From the NCBI GenBank assembly GCA_001464385.1, contig LNFB01000210.1:62001-126000 (forward strand): a DNA stretch of 64,000 bases, written 5' to 3'. The notes beneath the pieces were generated by a model, which did no database searches, had not been told where the DNA came from, and saw nothing but the letters and a program-made list of their open reading frames with translations. Positions within the stretch are counted from its first letter, which is position 1; each line of letters opens with the position of its first letter. Source of the DNA: Deltaproteobacteria bacterium Ga0077550 (GTDB lineage Bacteria; Myxococcota_A; Polyangia; Nannocystales; Nannocystaceae). Shown here piece after piece: positions 45,362 to 58,837 of the stretch. The translations under genes and the position numbers were made by a program.

Positions 45362-46596
45362 CGCGGCGGCACCTCTATCCGCGGCGAGACGAGCACGAGC
45401 ACGCCGATCGCCACGGCCGCGGCGGCGAACATCGGCGCACCCGGGGCGACGCGCTCGAACAGCACGCCGGCGACCGCGGGGCCGAAGATCCGCGCGAGCG
45501 CGGACGCCGACTGGATCACACCGAGGTTCAGGCCCTGGTCCTCCGCGCTCGACATCCGGCTCACCAGCGCGCTGGTCACCGGGCTGACCAGGCCGTTGCC
45601 GGTCGCGAGCATCGCCGCGCCGAGCACCATCGGTGGCACCGAAGCCGCGGCCCCGATGACGAGGAGGCCGGCGGACTGGACGAGCATGCCGACGACGAGC
45701 GTTCGCTTCTCACCGAAGCGCCGCACCATTCGCCCGAGGAGCACCGCCTGGGAGAACGTGATGCAGGCCCCGATCAGCGAGAACAGGTAGCCGGTGTCGC
45801 GCGCGGTCCAGCCGAGGCGCGCCTCGGTCAGCAGCGCGAACGTCGACTCCATGGCGGAGAACGCGAGGAAGAAGCCGAAGCTGACGACACAGAGCGCGCC
45901 CAGCGAGGTGCCGCGGAGCTCGGCCATCCGCGCCACGCCGGACCACGGCGACAGGCGCCGCGGCGGCCCGGCGCGCTGCGGCGCTCGGCTCTCGGGCAGC
46001 CACCACACCGCCATCGCGAAGTTGATCGCGGCGAGGCCCGCCGCGCAGAAGAACGGCAGCTCCGGGAGGGCTTCGGTGGACAACAGGCCCCCCACCGCGG
46101 GGCCCAGCACGAAGCCGATCCCCACCGCGGAGCCCATCATGCCCATGTAGCGGGCGCGATCGGCCGCGGGCACCCGATCGGCGATGTACGCGTTCGCAGT
46201 CGAGACGTTGGCGTTCGCGGTGCCACTCACGAGTCGCGCCAAGAACACCATCCACAGCGTGGACGCGAAGCCGAGCACCAGCATCGAGAGACACGATCCG
46301 GCGATCGACACCAGCATGATCGGTCGGCGCCCGTGCACGTCGCTGAGTCGCCCGAGCACGGGCGACATCACGAACTGCGCCAGCGAGAACGTGGTCGCGA
46401 GCAAGGCGACGACCGCAGGCGAGGCGCCGTGCTCGGTGGCATAGAACGGCAGCACCGGGATGACGATCCCGAAGCCGAACAGGTCGAGGAACAGCGTCAG
46501 CCAGATGGTCGCGAAGGCGCGCATCGGGACCGGCGGCGGCGCCGACCCGACAGGCGCCTGCGGGGCCCCGCCACCCTGGTCGCCGCTGGTCTGCAT
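45358..46596 (-). CDS. major facilitator superfamily transporter
   Basis: 412 residues with about 12 membrane helices. MFS motif A is GRLSDVHGRRP between helices 2 and 3 (about residue 80). The first helix contains LTLFLDLFGFGIVIPVLP, as in drug/proton antiporters of the TetA/Bcr type. Substrate not predictable. Its start is 35 bp from that of the divergent Rieske gene, and a shared TATA element lies between them. Confidence 0.93.
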   Translation of the reverse strand: MQTSGDQGGGAPQAPVGSAPPPVPMRAFATIWLTLFLDLFGFGIVIPVLPFYATEHGASPAVVALLATTFSLAQFVMSPVLGRLSDVHGRRPIMLVSIAGSCLSMLVLGFASTLWMVFLARLVSGTANANVSTANAYIADRVPAADRARYMGMMGSAVGIGFVLGPAVGGLLSTEALPELPFFCAAGLAAINFAMAVWWLPESRAPQRAGPPRRLSPWSGVARMAELRGTSLGALCVVSFGFFLAFSAMESTFALLTEARLGWTARDTGYLFSLIGACITFSQAVLLGRMVRRFGEKRTLVVGMLVQSAGLLVIGAAASVPPMVLGAAMLATGNGLVSPVTSALVSRMSSAEDQGLNLGVIQSASALARIFGPAVAGVLFERVAPGAPMFAAAAVAIGVLVLVSPRIEVPPR

Positions 46597-46608
46597 CGTC
46601 CGCGCGCA

Positions 46609-46618
46609 ATGGTATAGA
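46609..46618. promoter_or_regulatory. overlapping divergent -10 elements
   Basis: The AT-rich core ATGGTATAGA reads TATAGA on the plus strand (46613-46618, 13 nt before ATG 46632) and TACCAT on the minus strand (46614-46609, 12 nt before ATG 46596). With only 35 bp between the two start codons both genes must share this site. Confidence 0.55.
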
Positions 46619-46631
46619 AGGTCGCCGGTCC

Positions 46632-47714
46632 ATGCATACGTTCGAGATCGACCCGGACATCCGCCGCGCCCACATGCCGCCCTCGGGTCTGTATCACGAC
46701 GCTGCATGGTTCGCGTCGGTGGTCGAGCGCGTGCTGCTCCGGGCGTGGCACGGGATCCCCCACGAGGTCGTGCCCGCGGCGCCGGCCCACCTCGCACCGT
46801 GGGTCATGCTGCCGGGCTGTGTCGACGAACCGCTGCTGATGACGCGCGACGAGGGCGGCGCGCTCCACCTCGTCTCGAACGTCTGCACGCACCGCGGCAA
46901 CCTCCTGGTCGACCGCGCATGCGCGGGCAAGCAGGTGCGTTGCGGCTACCACGGCCGCCGCTTCGCCCTCGACGGGCGCATGCTCTCGATGCCCGAATTC
47001 GAGGGCGTACACGGGTTTCCCGGGCCGAGCGACCACCTGCCCCGGGTCGCCCGCGCGCAGTGGACTCCGCTGCAGTTCGCGGCGCTCGATCCGGCGGTGG
47101 ACGCCGAGGCGCTCTTCGCCCCGCTCACCGAGCGACTGTCGTTCCTGCCGATGGACGCGCTGCGCTTCTGCCCCGAGCGCAGCCGCGACTACCACGTGTC
47201 GGCGAACTGGGCGCTGTACTGCGACAACTACCTCGAGGGCTTCCACATCCCGTACGTTCACCCCGGGCTCAACCGCGCCCTCGACTATGCGTCGTACCGC
47301 ACCGAAGTGTTGCCCCACGGGGTCTTGCAGATCGGCACCGCCAACGATGGCGACGCCGCGTTCGACCTACCTCCGGGTCACCCCGATCACGGCCAGCGCA
47401 TCGCCGGCTACTACTTCTTCCTGTTCCCGACCACGATGATCAACGCGTACCCGTGGGGGCTCTCGGTGAACTTCGTCCAGCCGCTCGGTCCGTCGTCGTG
47501 CCGCGTGCTGTACCAGACCTGGGTCGCCGACGAATCGAAGCTCGACCGCGGCGCCGGCTCGGGGCTCGATCAGGTCGAGCTCGAGGACGAGCAGGTGGTC
47601 GAGCGGGTGGCCCGGGGCGTGCGGGCTCGGCTGTACGACCGCGGCCGCTACTCGCCGACCCGCGAGACGGGGACCCACCACTTCCATCGCCTGCTCGCGG
47701 ACGCGCTGGGCTGA
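46632..47714 (+). CDS. Rieske non-heme iron oxygenase, catalytic subunit-like
   Basis: 360 residues. The Rieske [2Fe-2S] site is CTHRGNL and CGYHGRRF (C-x-H about residue 82, C-x2-H about 102). The catalytic domain has NYLEGFHIPYVHPGL (about 205-220) with the bridging acidic residue and the Fe-binding H-x4-H. Typical for ring-hydroxylating or carnitine/choline-type monooxygenases. The electron-donor reductase is not in the window. Its 35-bp divergence from the MFS transporter suggests a shared substrate or co-regulation. Confidence 0.92.
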   Translation: MHTFEIDPDIRRAHMPPSGLYHDAAWFASVVERVLLRAWHGIPHEVVPAAPAHLAPWVMLPGCVDEPLLMTRDEGGALHLVSNVCTHRGNLLVDRACAGKQVRCGYHGRRFALDGRMLSMPEFEGVHGFPGPSDHLPRVARAQWTPLQFAALDPAVDAEALFAPLTERLSFLPMDALRFCPERSRDYHVSANWALYCDNYLEGFHIPYVHPGLNRALDYASYRTEVLPHGVLQIGTANDGDAAFDLPPGHPDHGQRIAGYYFFLFPTTMINAYPWGLSVNFVQPLGPSSCRVLYQTWVADESKLDRGAGSGLDQVELEDEQVVERVARGVRARLYDRGRYSPTRETGTHHFHRLLADALG

Positions 47715-47736
47715 CGCCGCCTGCGTCCCGCACGGG

Positions 47737-47768
47737 ACGGCGAATTCGCGACAGCACGGCGACTTCGC
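47737..47768 (+). repeat. two 13-bp direct repeats upstream of the ECF sigma gene
   Basis: ACGGCGAATTCGC (47737-47749) and ACGGCGACTTCGC (47756-47768), 12 of 13 identical and 19 bp apart start to start. Each half is nearly palindromic around GCGA-TTCGC. They lie about 120 bp before the sigma start and could be an operator. Confidence 0.55.
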
Positions 47769-47887
47769 AATCGCCCGGCCGCGTCGCGCATCGGCCCGGG
47801 GATGAAGCGAACCCCGCCCTCCTCGTGGAGACCTCCCGCCGCCGGCGCGGGACCCGCTCCGGGCGCCCGAGCTGCTACCCTCCATCG

Positions 47888-48507
47888 GTGGACGACGCGG
47901 CGCTGGTGCACGCATGGCGGAGTGGCGACGCGTCGGCGGGCGAGCGCCTCGTCGAGCGGCACTTCTCCGCGGTGTACGGGTTCTTCCGGCACAAGATCGG
48001 CAGCGACGTCGAAGACCTCGTGCAGCGGACGTTCCTGCGCTGCGTGGAGGCGCGCGACGCCTTCCGCGGCGAGTCGAGCTTCCGCACCTACCTGTTCGCG
48101 ATCGCCCGCAACGAGCTGTTCGGCCACTACCGGCGACGCGGGCTCGACGTCGATCCCGACGCGACCGCGAGCGGGGTGCTCGACGCCGTCGCCGGACCCG
48201 CGAGCGCGATCGATGCGCGGCGCGAGCACCGGCTCCTCGTCCGCGCGCTGCGAGGCCTCGCCCTCGACGACCAGATCGCGCTCGAGCTGATGTACTTCGA
48301 GGAGCTCACCGGACCGGAGATCGCGGTCGTGCTCGGCGTGCCCGAGGGCACGGCCCGCACCCGCCTGCGCCGCGCCCGGCTCGCGCTCGAGCGCAGCCTC
48401 GCCGAGCTCGACGCGTCGGGCGAGGGCATGCGCGCCACGACGGACGACATCGAGCGCTGGGCAGGGGCGATGCGTGAGGCGATGCGGGCCGAGCGAGCGG
48501 CGCGGCG

Positions 48508-48511
<4 letters not shown>
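47888..48511 (+). CDS. ECF-type RNA polymerase sigma factor coupled to a kinase
   Basis: 207 residues from GTG 47888. TACCCT at 47876-47881 ends 6 nt before it and there is no Shine-Dalgarno site. Sigma2: VYGFFRHKIGSDVEDLVQRTFLRCVEARDAF and FAIARNELFGHYRRRG. Sigma4: LALDDQIALELMYFEELTGPEIAVVLGV and TARTRLRRARLALERSL. The tail after sigma4 contains IERWAGAMREAMRA, matching the paralogue at 26599. The stop overlaps the kinase start (ATGA), so sigma and kinase are translationally coupled and probably one functional unit, with phosphorylation replacing the usual anti-sigma control (inference). Confidence 0.92.
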
Positions 48512-51177
<2,666 letters not shown>

Positions 51178-51196
51178 CGCGCACGGAGTCGAACCG

Positions 51197-52909
51197 TCAG
51201 ATCTTCTTGCGCGGCCGCGGCAGGCCGTACGCGTCGAGCCGCTTGATCAGCGTCCGCCGGGCGATGCCGAGGAGCTTGGCGGCCTCGGTCTGGTTGCCCT
51301 GCACCCGGTCGAGCGCGGCGATGATGCGGGTGCGCTCGGCCTCCTGGAAGTGCTCGCGGACCTCTCGCAGCGGCGGCAGGGGCTCGGCCGGCGGCAGCGA
51401 CCGCTCCTGGCTCGGCGTCGCGAAGGTCGCGGTGAGCTTCTCGGCCGGGAGGTGCGCGGGCGTGATCTCGTCGCCGTCGCACAGCAACACCGCGCGACGC
51501 ACCGTGTTGCGGAGCTCGCGGACGTTGCCCGGCCACGGGTAGCCGTACAGCAGCGCGAGGGCATCGCGGCTCAACATCGGGGTCTCGGCGCGGCCGGCGA
51601 AGCGCACGGCCTCGGCGACGAAGCGCTCGCACAGCGGCTCGATCTCCGCGGGTCGACGGCGCAGCGGCGGTACGGTGAGCGTGATGCCGTCGAGCCGGAA
51701 GTAGAGGTCCTCGCGGAACTCGCCGTCGGCGACGGCGGCCTCGATGTCGCGGTTGGTGATGGCGACGATCCGGAGGTCCAGCGAGGCATCGTTGGCGTCG
51801 AGCAGCCCGACCAGACGCGCCTGGACGTCGAGCCCGAGGGCGCAGACCTCGTCGAGCAGCACCGTGCCGCCGCGGCTGGCGACCAACGCCCCCTCGGTGC
51901 CGTCACCGCCGAACAGCACCGTCGCCGCGCGATCGGCCGGCAGCGCGGCGCAGTCGATCCGGCGCATCGGGCGATCGGCGCGGCCGCTGCGGCGGTGGAG
52001 CTCCTCGGCGAGCACCTCCTTGCCGACGCCGGTCTCGCCGACGACGAGCACGTGGATCCGCGACGGGGCGATGCGCTCGGCGAGGCGGTACAGCTCGCGC
52101 GTGCTGGCGTCGGCGATGACCGGCCCTGCGTCGCCGTCGTCGTCGTCCTCGATCTCGCCGTCGACCGCCCGCGAGGCCGCCCGGGTGACGAGCTCGTCGC
52201 ACGTCGTACCATCGATGGGATACGCCGCCGCGGCCACCCGCACGCGCACGCGATCGTCGGCGAGCCCGGCGACCAGCCGCTTGACCACGGCGTCCGCCTG
52301 GGCCTCGTCGGCCCCGATCAGCAGGACCTGGTACTCGCCCGGGACGTAGCGCGCGACGACGTCGAGGTCGGGCAGCAGCGCCACGAGCCTGCGCTCCACC
52401 ACGGCTGCGGCGGTCTTGGGCTGGCAGACGATGTGGACCAGGGCGAAGCTGCCGGGGTGCCGCGAGCACCGGCGACACTCCTCCTCGATGCGCGCCTCGA
52501 GGTAGTCGTAGTTCCACAGCCGCCGCGAGCCCGACTCGACCACGCGCTCGAGGACCATCAGCGTGGTCGAGCCGATGCGGATCGGATCGCCGGGCAGCAG
52601 CGTGGTCACCGAGCGCGGCTCGAGCTTGCGATCGCCGACCCAGCTCCCGTTGGAGCTGCCGAGATCCTCGAGCGACAGGGCCTCGGCGACGTGGAGCACG
52701 AGGTGGTGCCGCGAGATCTCCGGATCGTCGATCGGTACGAGGTTCTCGCTCGAGCGCCCGATCGTGAGCCGGCCGGTCGCCGCCAGGGGATAGCTGGCGT
52801 GGAAGCCCTCGCCCAGCACCTGCAGCGTGCGCCGCCCGCCAGCCACCCGCCCGCTCCGGGTGCGTCGTACCGTGGCCGGCGGGAGGTCGTCGCGCTGATG
52901 ATCCGTCAC
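51197..52909 (-). CDS. FHA / GGDEF-like / AAA+ enhancer-binding-type regulator lacking GAFTGA
   Basis: 570 residues from GTG 52909; TATCGT at 52923-52918 ends 8 nt before it. Domains: FHA (about 28-120, with GRSSEN, SRHH, NGSW) for phospho-Thr binding. A middle domain (133-248) looks like a GGDEF fold whose signature is degenerate (RYVPGEYQVLL). The AAA+ domain (about 262-490) has Walker A GETGVGKE (291-298), Walker B TVLLDEV (349-355) and the FREDLYFRLD segment. The C-terminal Fis-type HTH is in NQTEAAKLLGIARRTLIKRL. The loop that should read GAFTGA is missing: LFGGDGTEGALVASRGGT is shorter. It therefore probably does not contact sigma54 normally. The kinases at 52966-56429 are likely upstream partners. 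Confidence 0.9.
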   Translation of the reverse strand: MTDHQRDDLPPATVRRTRSGRVAGGRRTLQVLGEGFHASYPLAATGRLTIGRSSENLVPIDDPEISRHHLVLHVAEALSLEDLGSSNGSWVGDRKLEPRSVTTLLPGDPIRIGSTTLMVLERVVESGSRRLWNYDYLEARIEEECRRCSRHPGSFALVHIVCQPKTAAAVVERRLVALLPDLDVVARYVPGEYQVLLIGADEAQADAVVKRLVAGLADDRVRVRVAAAAYPIDGTTCDELVTRAASRAVDGEIEDDDDGDAGPVIADASTRELYRLAERIAPSRIHVLVVGETGVGKEVLAEELHRRSGRADRPMRRIDCAALPADRAATVLFGGDGTEGALVASRGGTVLLDEVCALGLDVQARLVGLLDANDASLDLRIVAITNRDIEAAVADGEFREDLYFRLDGITLTVPPLRRRPAEIEPLCERFVAEAVRFAGRAETPMLSRDALALLYGYPWPGNVRELRNTVRRAVLLCDGDEITPAHLPAEKLTATFATPSQERSLPPAEPLPPLREVREHFQEAERTRIIAALDRVQGNQTEAAKLLGIARRTLIKRLDAYGLPRPRKKI

Positions 52910-52965
52910 CAGCCTCGACGATAGCGCACGGGCTGCGCCTTGGGGGAGCCTCGGGCGTCCACGCC

Positions 52966-54812
52966 TCAGCGCCGCGGCGGCCCGGACTTCGGTGGCGCGC
53001 TCCGATGCTTCCGCACCGCGTTCTGCGTGGTGCGGACGCGATCCAAGAAGGCCTGCCACATGCGGGCGATCGAGCCGTGGCCGCCGCCCTTGTTGCCGCC
53101 GGTCGACGACGACGCGAGCACGAGCGTGCCCGGGCGCGTCGGCATGTACGTGCCGAAGCCGCCGTACAGCCCCTTCAGATCGCTGACCAGCGCGCTGATG
53201 CCCGCGGTCATCACGTCCCACGCCTGGCAGTAGCTGTCGGCCTTGTTGCGGATCATCGCCTTGGCGATGACCTTGATGATGTTCTTGTCGATCAGCTCGC
53301 CGTTGCCGTCGAGGTAGTGCTTGTAGCTGAAGAACCGGTCGGCCGGCGCGAGCACGGGTTGGTTGTGCTCGTCGACCTTGGGCGCGCGCAGGCTCTGGAT
53401 CACCGAGTACTCGTGCTCGATGTACGCATCGACCGTGTTCTGGTTGGCGACGTCGCCGTCGCTCGGGCCGTCGTACTCGATGAACTTGTAGAAGGCGTCG
53501 TAGAGCGTCTTCGGATTGCCGTGCGTCCCGGTGATCAAATAGTAGAAGAGCGCACCCAGAGAGTAGATATCGGCGGGGCGATCGACGCTCTTGATGATCT
53601 TCGCCCGGACGTTGTTCTCGGTCGGCTCGTCGTACGGCCGCGCGAGGTACAACCGGCGCTTGGCGAGGTCGGCACCGGCGACCGGATAGCGGCGGTCGCG
53701 GTTGAACAGCTCGAACGTGTCGTTCTGCGTGATCGAGATGTAGAAGTCCTCGAAGTACGTGACCTCTTTGCTGCCCGACTGCACGTTGACGAGGATCTCG
53801 AACGCGTTGGTCTCCTGCTCCGGGGCCTGGAAGAACAGCGTGCCAGGCACGCCGTGCAGCCGCGTCACGGACAGGTCCTGCGCGTCGTCGCGGATCTTCC
53901 CGACGTTGAAGTCGGCGAGCCGCACGTCGAGCGCCGCGCCCTGCAGCTTCGGGTTGGGCAGGCGCAGCAGGATGTTGCCGGGCTTGATGTCGCGGTGGCA
54001 GACGTTGCACTCGAGGTGGGCGTACTCGACGGCCGAGGCGATCGGCATCAGGTACTCGAGCACGCGGAACAGCCGGTCGCGGGGCGTGTAGGCCAGGAGC
54101 TCCTCGCGCTCGCCGCCGCGCGAGCCCTTCAGCCGCTCCTCGAGCGACATGTCGCACAGCTCGAGGACCATGAAGTCGTTCTCGACCTTGTCGCGGATCG
54201 AGGCCGGGATGAAGTCGCGGTTGTCGGACTCGCCCGAGGCGAAGAGCGTCACGATGTTCGCGTGGCCCTGGACCCGCTCGAGGACCTCCTTCTCCATCTG
54301 GAAGCGCAGGCCGTCCTCGGGCGTGACGCCCTTTTGCAGGATCTTGATCGCGACGCGGCGACGAAAGGCCGTCTTCGACTCGATCCACTGCTCCTCGCCG
54401 AGGTACGCCTTGCCCGAGCGGCCCGAGCCGAGCTCGGTGGGGTTGCCCGCTTCGTCGCGGAGGAACGAGTACGCCCGCGACCGCACGATGTGGGTCACCG
54501 CGGTCGCGGTCGCGGCCGGCCCCGGCATCGGCGCCGGCGCCGGCGGGGCCATCGGCATCATCGAGCCGTGCGCGGGCGCGGCCGGGATGGGCATCGGTTG
54601 GCCCATCGGTTGGCCCATCGGCTGGCCCATCGGGTGGCCGTGCAGGGCGCCGTTGCTCGGCATCGGCGGCGGAACCGGCACGACCGCGGTCTCGCCGGGG
54701 TACGCGGGTCCCTCGGGCGCCGCCATCGTCGGCGGCGGCGCGACCTGGCTGTGGGCGCCCGAGTGGGCGCGCGGGGTCGAGGGCGGCGGCGGGACGGAGC
54801 GGGGCGGCTTGT

Positions 54813-54816
<4 letters not shown>
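52966..54816 (-). CDS. Ser/Thr protein kinase-like protein with DFN in place of DFG
   Basis: 616 residues from GTG 54816, overlapping the upstream kinase stop (GTGA) and with GGAGAG 6 nt before it. The first about 110 residues are Pro/Ala/Met-rich with four Met-Gly-Gln-Pro-type repeats. Kinase features: LGSGRSGKAYLG loop, Lys in RVAIKIL (158), HRDIKPGN (274-281), then LADFNVGK with Asn where Gly is expected (302-304), and APEQ. A large insert (about 335-400, with EVTYFEDFYISITQND) separates APE from the DIYSLG helix. The C-terminus is Lys/Arg-rich. No membrane helix, so cytoplasmic. Activity is uncertain: Lys, HRD and Asp are kept. Confidence 0.9.
54592..54639 (-). repeat. four 12-bp tandem repeats in the kinase N-terminal linker
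   Basis: On the plus strand CATCGGTTGGCC twice, then CATCGGCTGGCC and CATCGGGTGGCC (54592-54639), encoding repeated Gly-Gln-Pro-Met-type units on the minus strand. A length-variable minisatellite is possible. Confidence 0.9.
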
Positions 54817-56429
<1,613 letters not shown>

Positions 56430-56520
56430 GGACGATCACGATCGCGGGATCGGCACGGGTTTGTCAAATCACGCCGCGGCGAAAACCTACGCGGTTCCTA
56501 CGAAAACGCCCGGAACCCCG

Positions 56521-56557
56521 GGTTTTCCGGGTCGCAGGGGAAACCCCCCGGAAAACC
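56521..56557. repeat. 11-bp perfect inverted repeat in a divergent intergenic region
   Basis: GGTTTTCCGGG (56521-56531) and CCCGGAAAACC (56547-56557) with a 15-nt loop, between the divergent kinase (56429) and lipoprotein (56635) genes. Neighbouring CCGGAACCCCGG adds more dyad symmetry. It could be an operator or a transcript hairpin. Confidence 0.6.
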
Positions 56558-56634
56558 ATCCCAGGCCGGTGTCCGAGAGCTGCACCCGCCCGCGCGTCCG
56601 CGAGGACGCGTCCCCCCGGGCGTGCGGAGTCCCC

Positions 56635-57990
56635 ATGCCGAAGCTCACCTGCCTGCCGCTCCCCTCCGTGCTCCCCGAACTCGGGCGCCTCGCCGCGATG
56701 GCTGGCCTGGCCGCGCTGGCCGTGGGCTGCGGGGACTCGGGCGGGTCGAGCCGTGACAGCGCGAGCGCCGGGATCACGGACTCCGGGATCACCTCGATCA
56801 CCGGGGCCGGCACGGGGGACGAGACGGCGGGCGGGACCGCGGAGGGGACCGGCAACTCGGGCGGCTCCGGGGGCAGCGGCGACCCGACCGACGCGGACAG
56901 CGAGGGCGGCAGCATCAAGTTCGACATGCCGCCCCAGCCCGACATCAACGCGGCGTGCGGCGGCGGCGGGGGTGGTGGTGGCGGCGCGATGGACTTCTCG
57001 TACATCTGGATCGCCAACAGCAACGAGAGCACGGTCTCGAAGATCAACACCGAGACGCTGATCGAAGAGGGCCGCTACCTCACCCGGCCCGACAGCGCCG
57101 GCAACCCGTCGCGGACCTCGGTCAACCTGAACGGCGACGCCGTGATCGCCAACCGCTCGGGCGGCATCACGATGATCTTCGCCCGCCACGACGACTGCCT
57201 CGGACAGAACACGTCGACGGGGCCCGCCGACGTGAAGCCCTGGCCCGACGACTGCGTCGGCTGGCACACCCCGATGGCCTACGCGAGCCAGCGCCCGGTC
57301 GCGTGGAGCAAGGGCACGTACAACGCCGCGACCTGCCGCTACGACGACGCCAAGGTGTGGACCTCGGGCGCGAACGGCAGCATCGACGTGCTGCTCGTCG
57401 ACGGCGAGACCGGCGTCGTCGAACAGACGATCCCGATCCCCGGCGTCGCGCCCAACTTCTACGGCATCTACGGCGGCGCGGTCGACTCGGGCGATCACTT
57501 CTGGGGATCGCAGCTGAGCGGCGGCACGCTCGTGCGCGTCGATCGGCAGAACTTCGGGGTGCAGACCTGGCAGACCCCGGCCGGCGGCTACGGCATGACG
57601 GTCGATCGCAACGATCGCATCTGGACCTGCTCGTCGATGGTCGGCCGCTTCGACTACCCGAGCCAGACGTGGCAGTCCGCGCAGGCCGGCGGCGCGGGCG
57701 GCTGCATGCCCGACGGCGAGAACCTCCTGTGGCTGGCCAACGACCCCCTGGTCGCCGTCGACATCGACACGCTCGCGGTGGTCCAGACCATCGACATCCC
57801 CAACTACGTGCACGGCGTCAGCATCGACTTCAACGGCAACGTGTGGGGCCCCGCGATCTACAACAACGAGGCGTACCGGGTGAACCCGGTGACGCTGCAG
57901 ATCGACACGGTGCTCGGCCTCAACTATCCGTACACGTACAGCGACATGACGGGCTTCGGCCTCAGCCAGACCGGCACGCCGAGCGGCTGA
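56635..57990 (+). CDS. lipoprotein with beta-propeller-like (Vgb/NHL type) domain
   Basis: 451 residues. GGAG precedes ATG 56635. Signal and lipobox-like LAVGCG, a Gly/Thr/Ser/Asp linker of about 75 residues and a poly-Gly stretch (about 107-115). The rest is a repeat-rich beta domain with strand motifs IWIANSNESTVSKINTET, GGTLVRVDRQNFGVQTW, GYGMTVDRNDRIWTC, LLWLANDPLVAVDIDTL and GNVWGPAIYNNEAYRVNP, the pattern of streptogramin-lyase-like or NHL propellers. Probably a surface-exposed binding protein. No catalytic residues are certain. Confidence 0.85.
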   Translation: MPKLTCLPLPSVLPELGRLAAMAGLAALAVGCGDSGGSSRDSASAGITDSGITSITGAGTGDETAGGTAEGTGNSGGSGGSGDPTDADSEGGSIKFDMPPQPDINAACGGGGGGGGGAMDFSYIWIANSNESTVSKINTETLIEEGRYLTRPDSAGNPSRTSVNLNGDAVIANRSGGITMIFARHDDCLGQNTSTGPADVKPWPDDCVGWHTPMAYASQRPVAWSKGTYNAATCRYDDAKVWTSGANGSIDVLLVDGETGVVEQTIPIPGVAPNFYGIYGGAVDSGDHFWGSQLSGGTLVRVDRQNFGVQTWQTPAGGYGMTVDRNDRIWTCSSMVGRFDYPSQTWQSAQAGGAGGCMPDGENLLWLANDPLVAVDIDTLAVVQTIDIPNYVHGVSIDFNGNVWGPAIYNNEAYRVNPVTLQIDTVLGLNYPYTYSDMTGFGLSQTGTPSG

Positions 57991-58057
57991 TGCGCCCGTG
58001 CCCCGCAGGCGGTGCGTGTTGACGCGCGCCGCCGCGATCTTGCAAGCTCCTGCGCGG

Positions 58058-58828
58058 ATGCTCGCGACGGCCCCCGCGTCGGGTCCATGGACCCCCTCGT
58101 TCGGTCCGTGGACGATCCTCGCCGCGCCGGCGGAGCCGTTCGGCGTCGAGATCCACGGGCTCCACGGCGAGCAGCCCGCCCCCGCCGACTACCTGCACGA
58201 CGTCCTGCTCGCCCCCGCGCACCGCGAGGCGATGCTCGCGTGGATCGACCGCGTCGGGCTCGTCGTCTGCCTCGACGTCCGCACCGCGCACCCGAGCTAC
58301 CAGGACGTCCGCGGGCGATCGAGCCGCGGGCGCCTGAGCCAGGGCGAGTACTACCACCACGACGGCTGCTCGGGCCCGACCAAGCCGCGCGTGGTCGAGA
58401 TCCGCTGCCCGCACCAGGCGATCGAGCGGCGCGTCGCGACCGCGGTCGCGCCCTTCCCCGACACGGTCTACGCGATGCTCCGCGCGCTGCCGGCCTCGAT
58501 CGCCGGGCTGCCCGAGATCGCGGGGCACCGCGCTCGCCTGTCCGATGACGGTGGCCTGCCGCGAGAGACGTGGGACACCGTGCAGGGCGTCGTCACCCGC
58601 GCGGTGCGACGCGAGCTCGACGCGGAGTCGGCCCGCGCCTACTTCCGCGACGTCGATGCCGTCGTCCGGGCCTACCGCGCGCCGTGGCGCATGGGCGAGA
58701 GCCGCTTGATCGCCAACGCGAACCCCGGCGTCACCATGCAGCACCGGCGCGCGTACCTCGAGCCCCACGAGGGCGGGCGCCCCAGCGGTCACCTCGTCAA
58801 GCGGTGGCCGGCCGAGGTGCTCGAATGA
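58058..58828 (+). CDS. putative Fe(II)/2-oxoglutarate-type oxygenase
   Basis: About 256 residues. The segment EYYHHDGCSGPTKPRVVEI (about 98-116) contains an H-x-D pair, and the C-terminal NPGVTMQHRRAYLEPHEGG carries a later His and Arg in the order expected for the HxD...H...R site of 2-oxoglutarate-dependent oxygenases. The identification is by motif pattern only. No signal peptide. ATG 58058 is chosen because codons upstream to GTG 58016 are atypical. Convergent with the AAA ATPase gene (9 bp between ends). Confidence 0.6.
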   Translation: MLATAPASGPWTPSFGPWTILAAPAEPFGVEIHGLHGEQPAPADYLHDVLLAPAHREAMLAWIDRVGLVVCLDVRTAHPSYQDVRGRSSRGRLSQGEYYHHDGCSGPTKPRVVEIRCPHQAIERRVATAVAPFPDTVYAMLRALPASIAGLPEIAGHRARLSDDGGLPRETWDTVQGVVTRAVRRELDAESARAYFRDVDAVVRAYRAPWRMGESRLIANANPGVTMQHRRAYLEPHEGGRPSGHLVKRWPAEVLE

Positions 58829-58837
58829 TCCGGGCGC

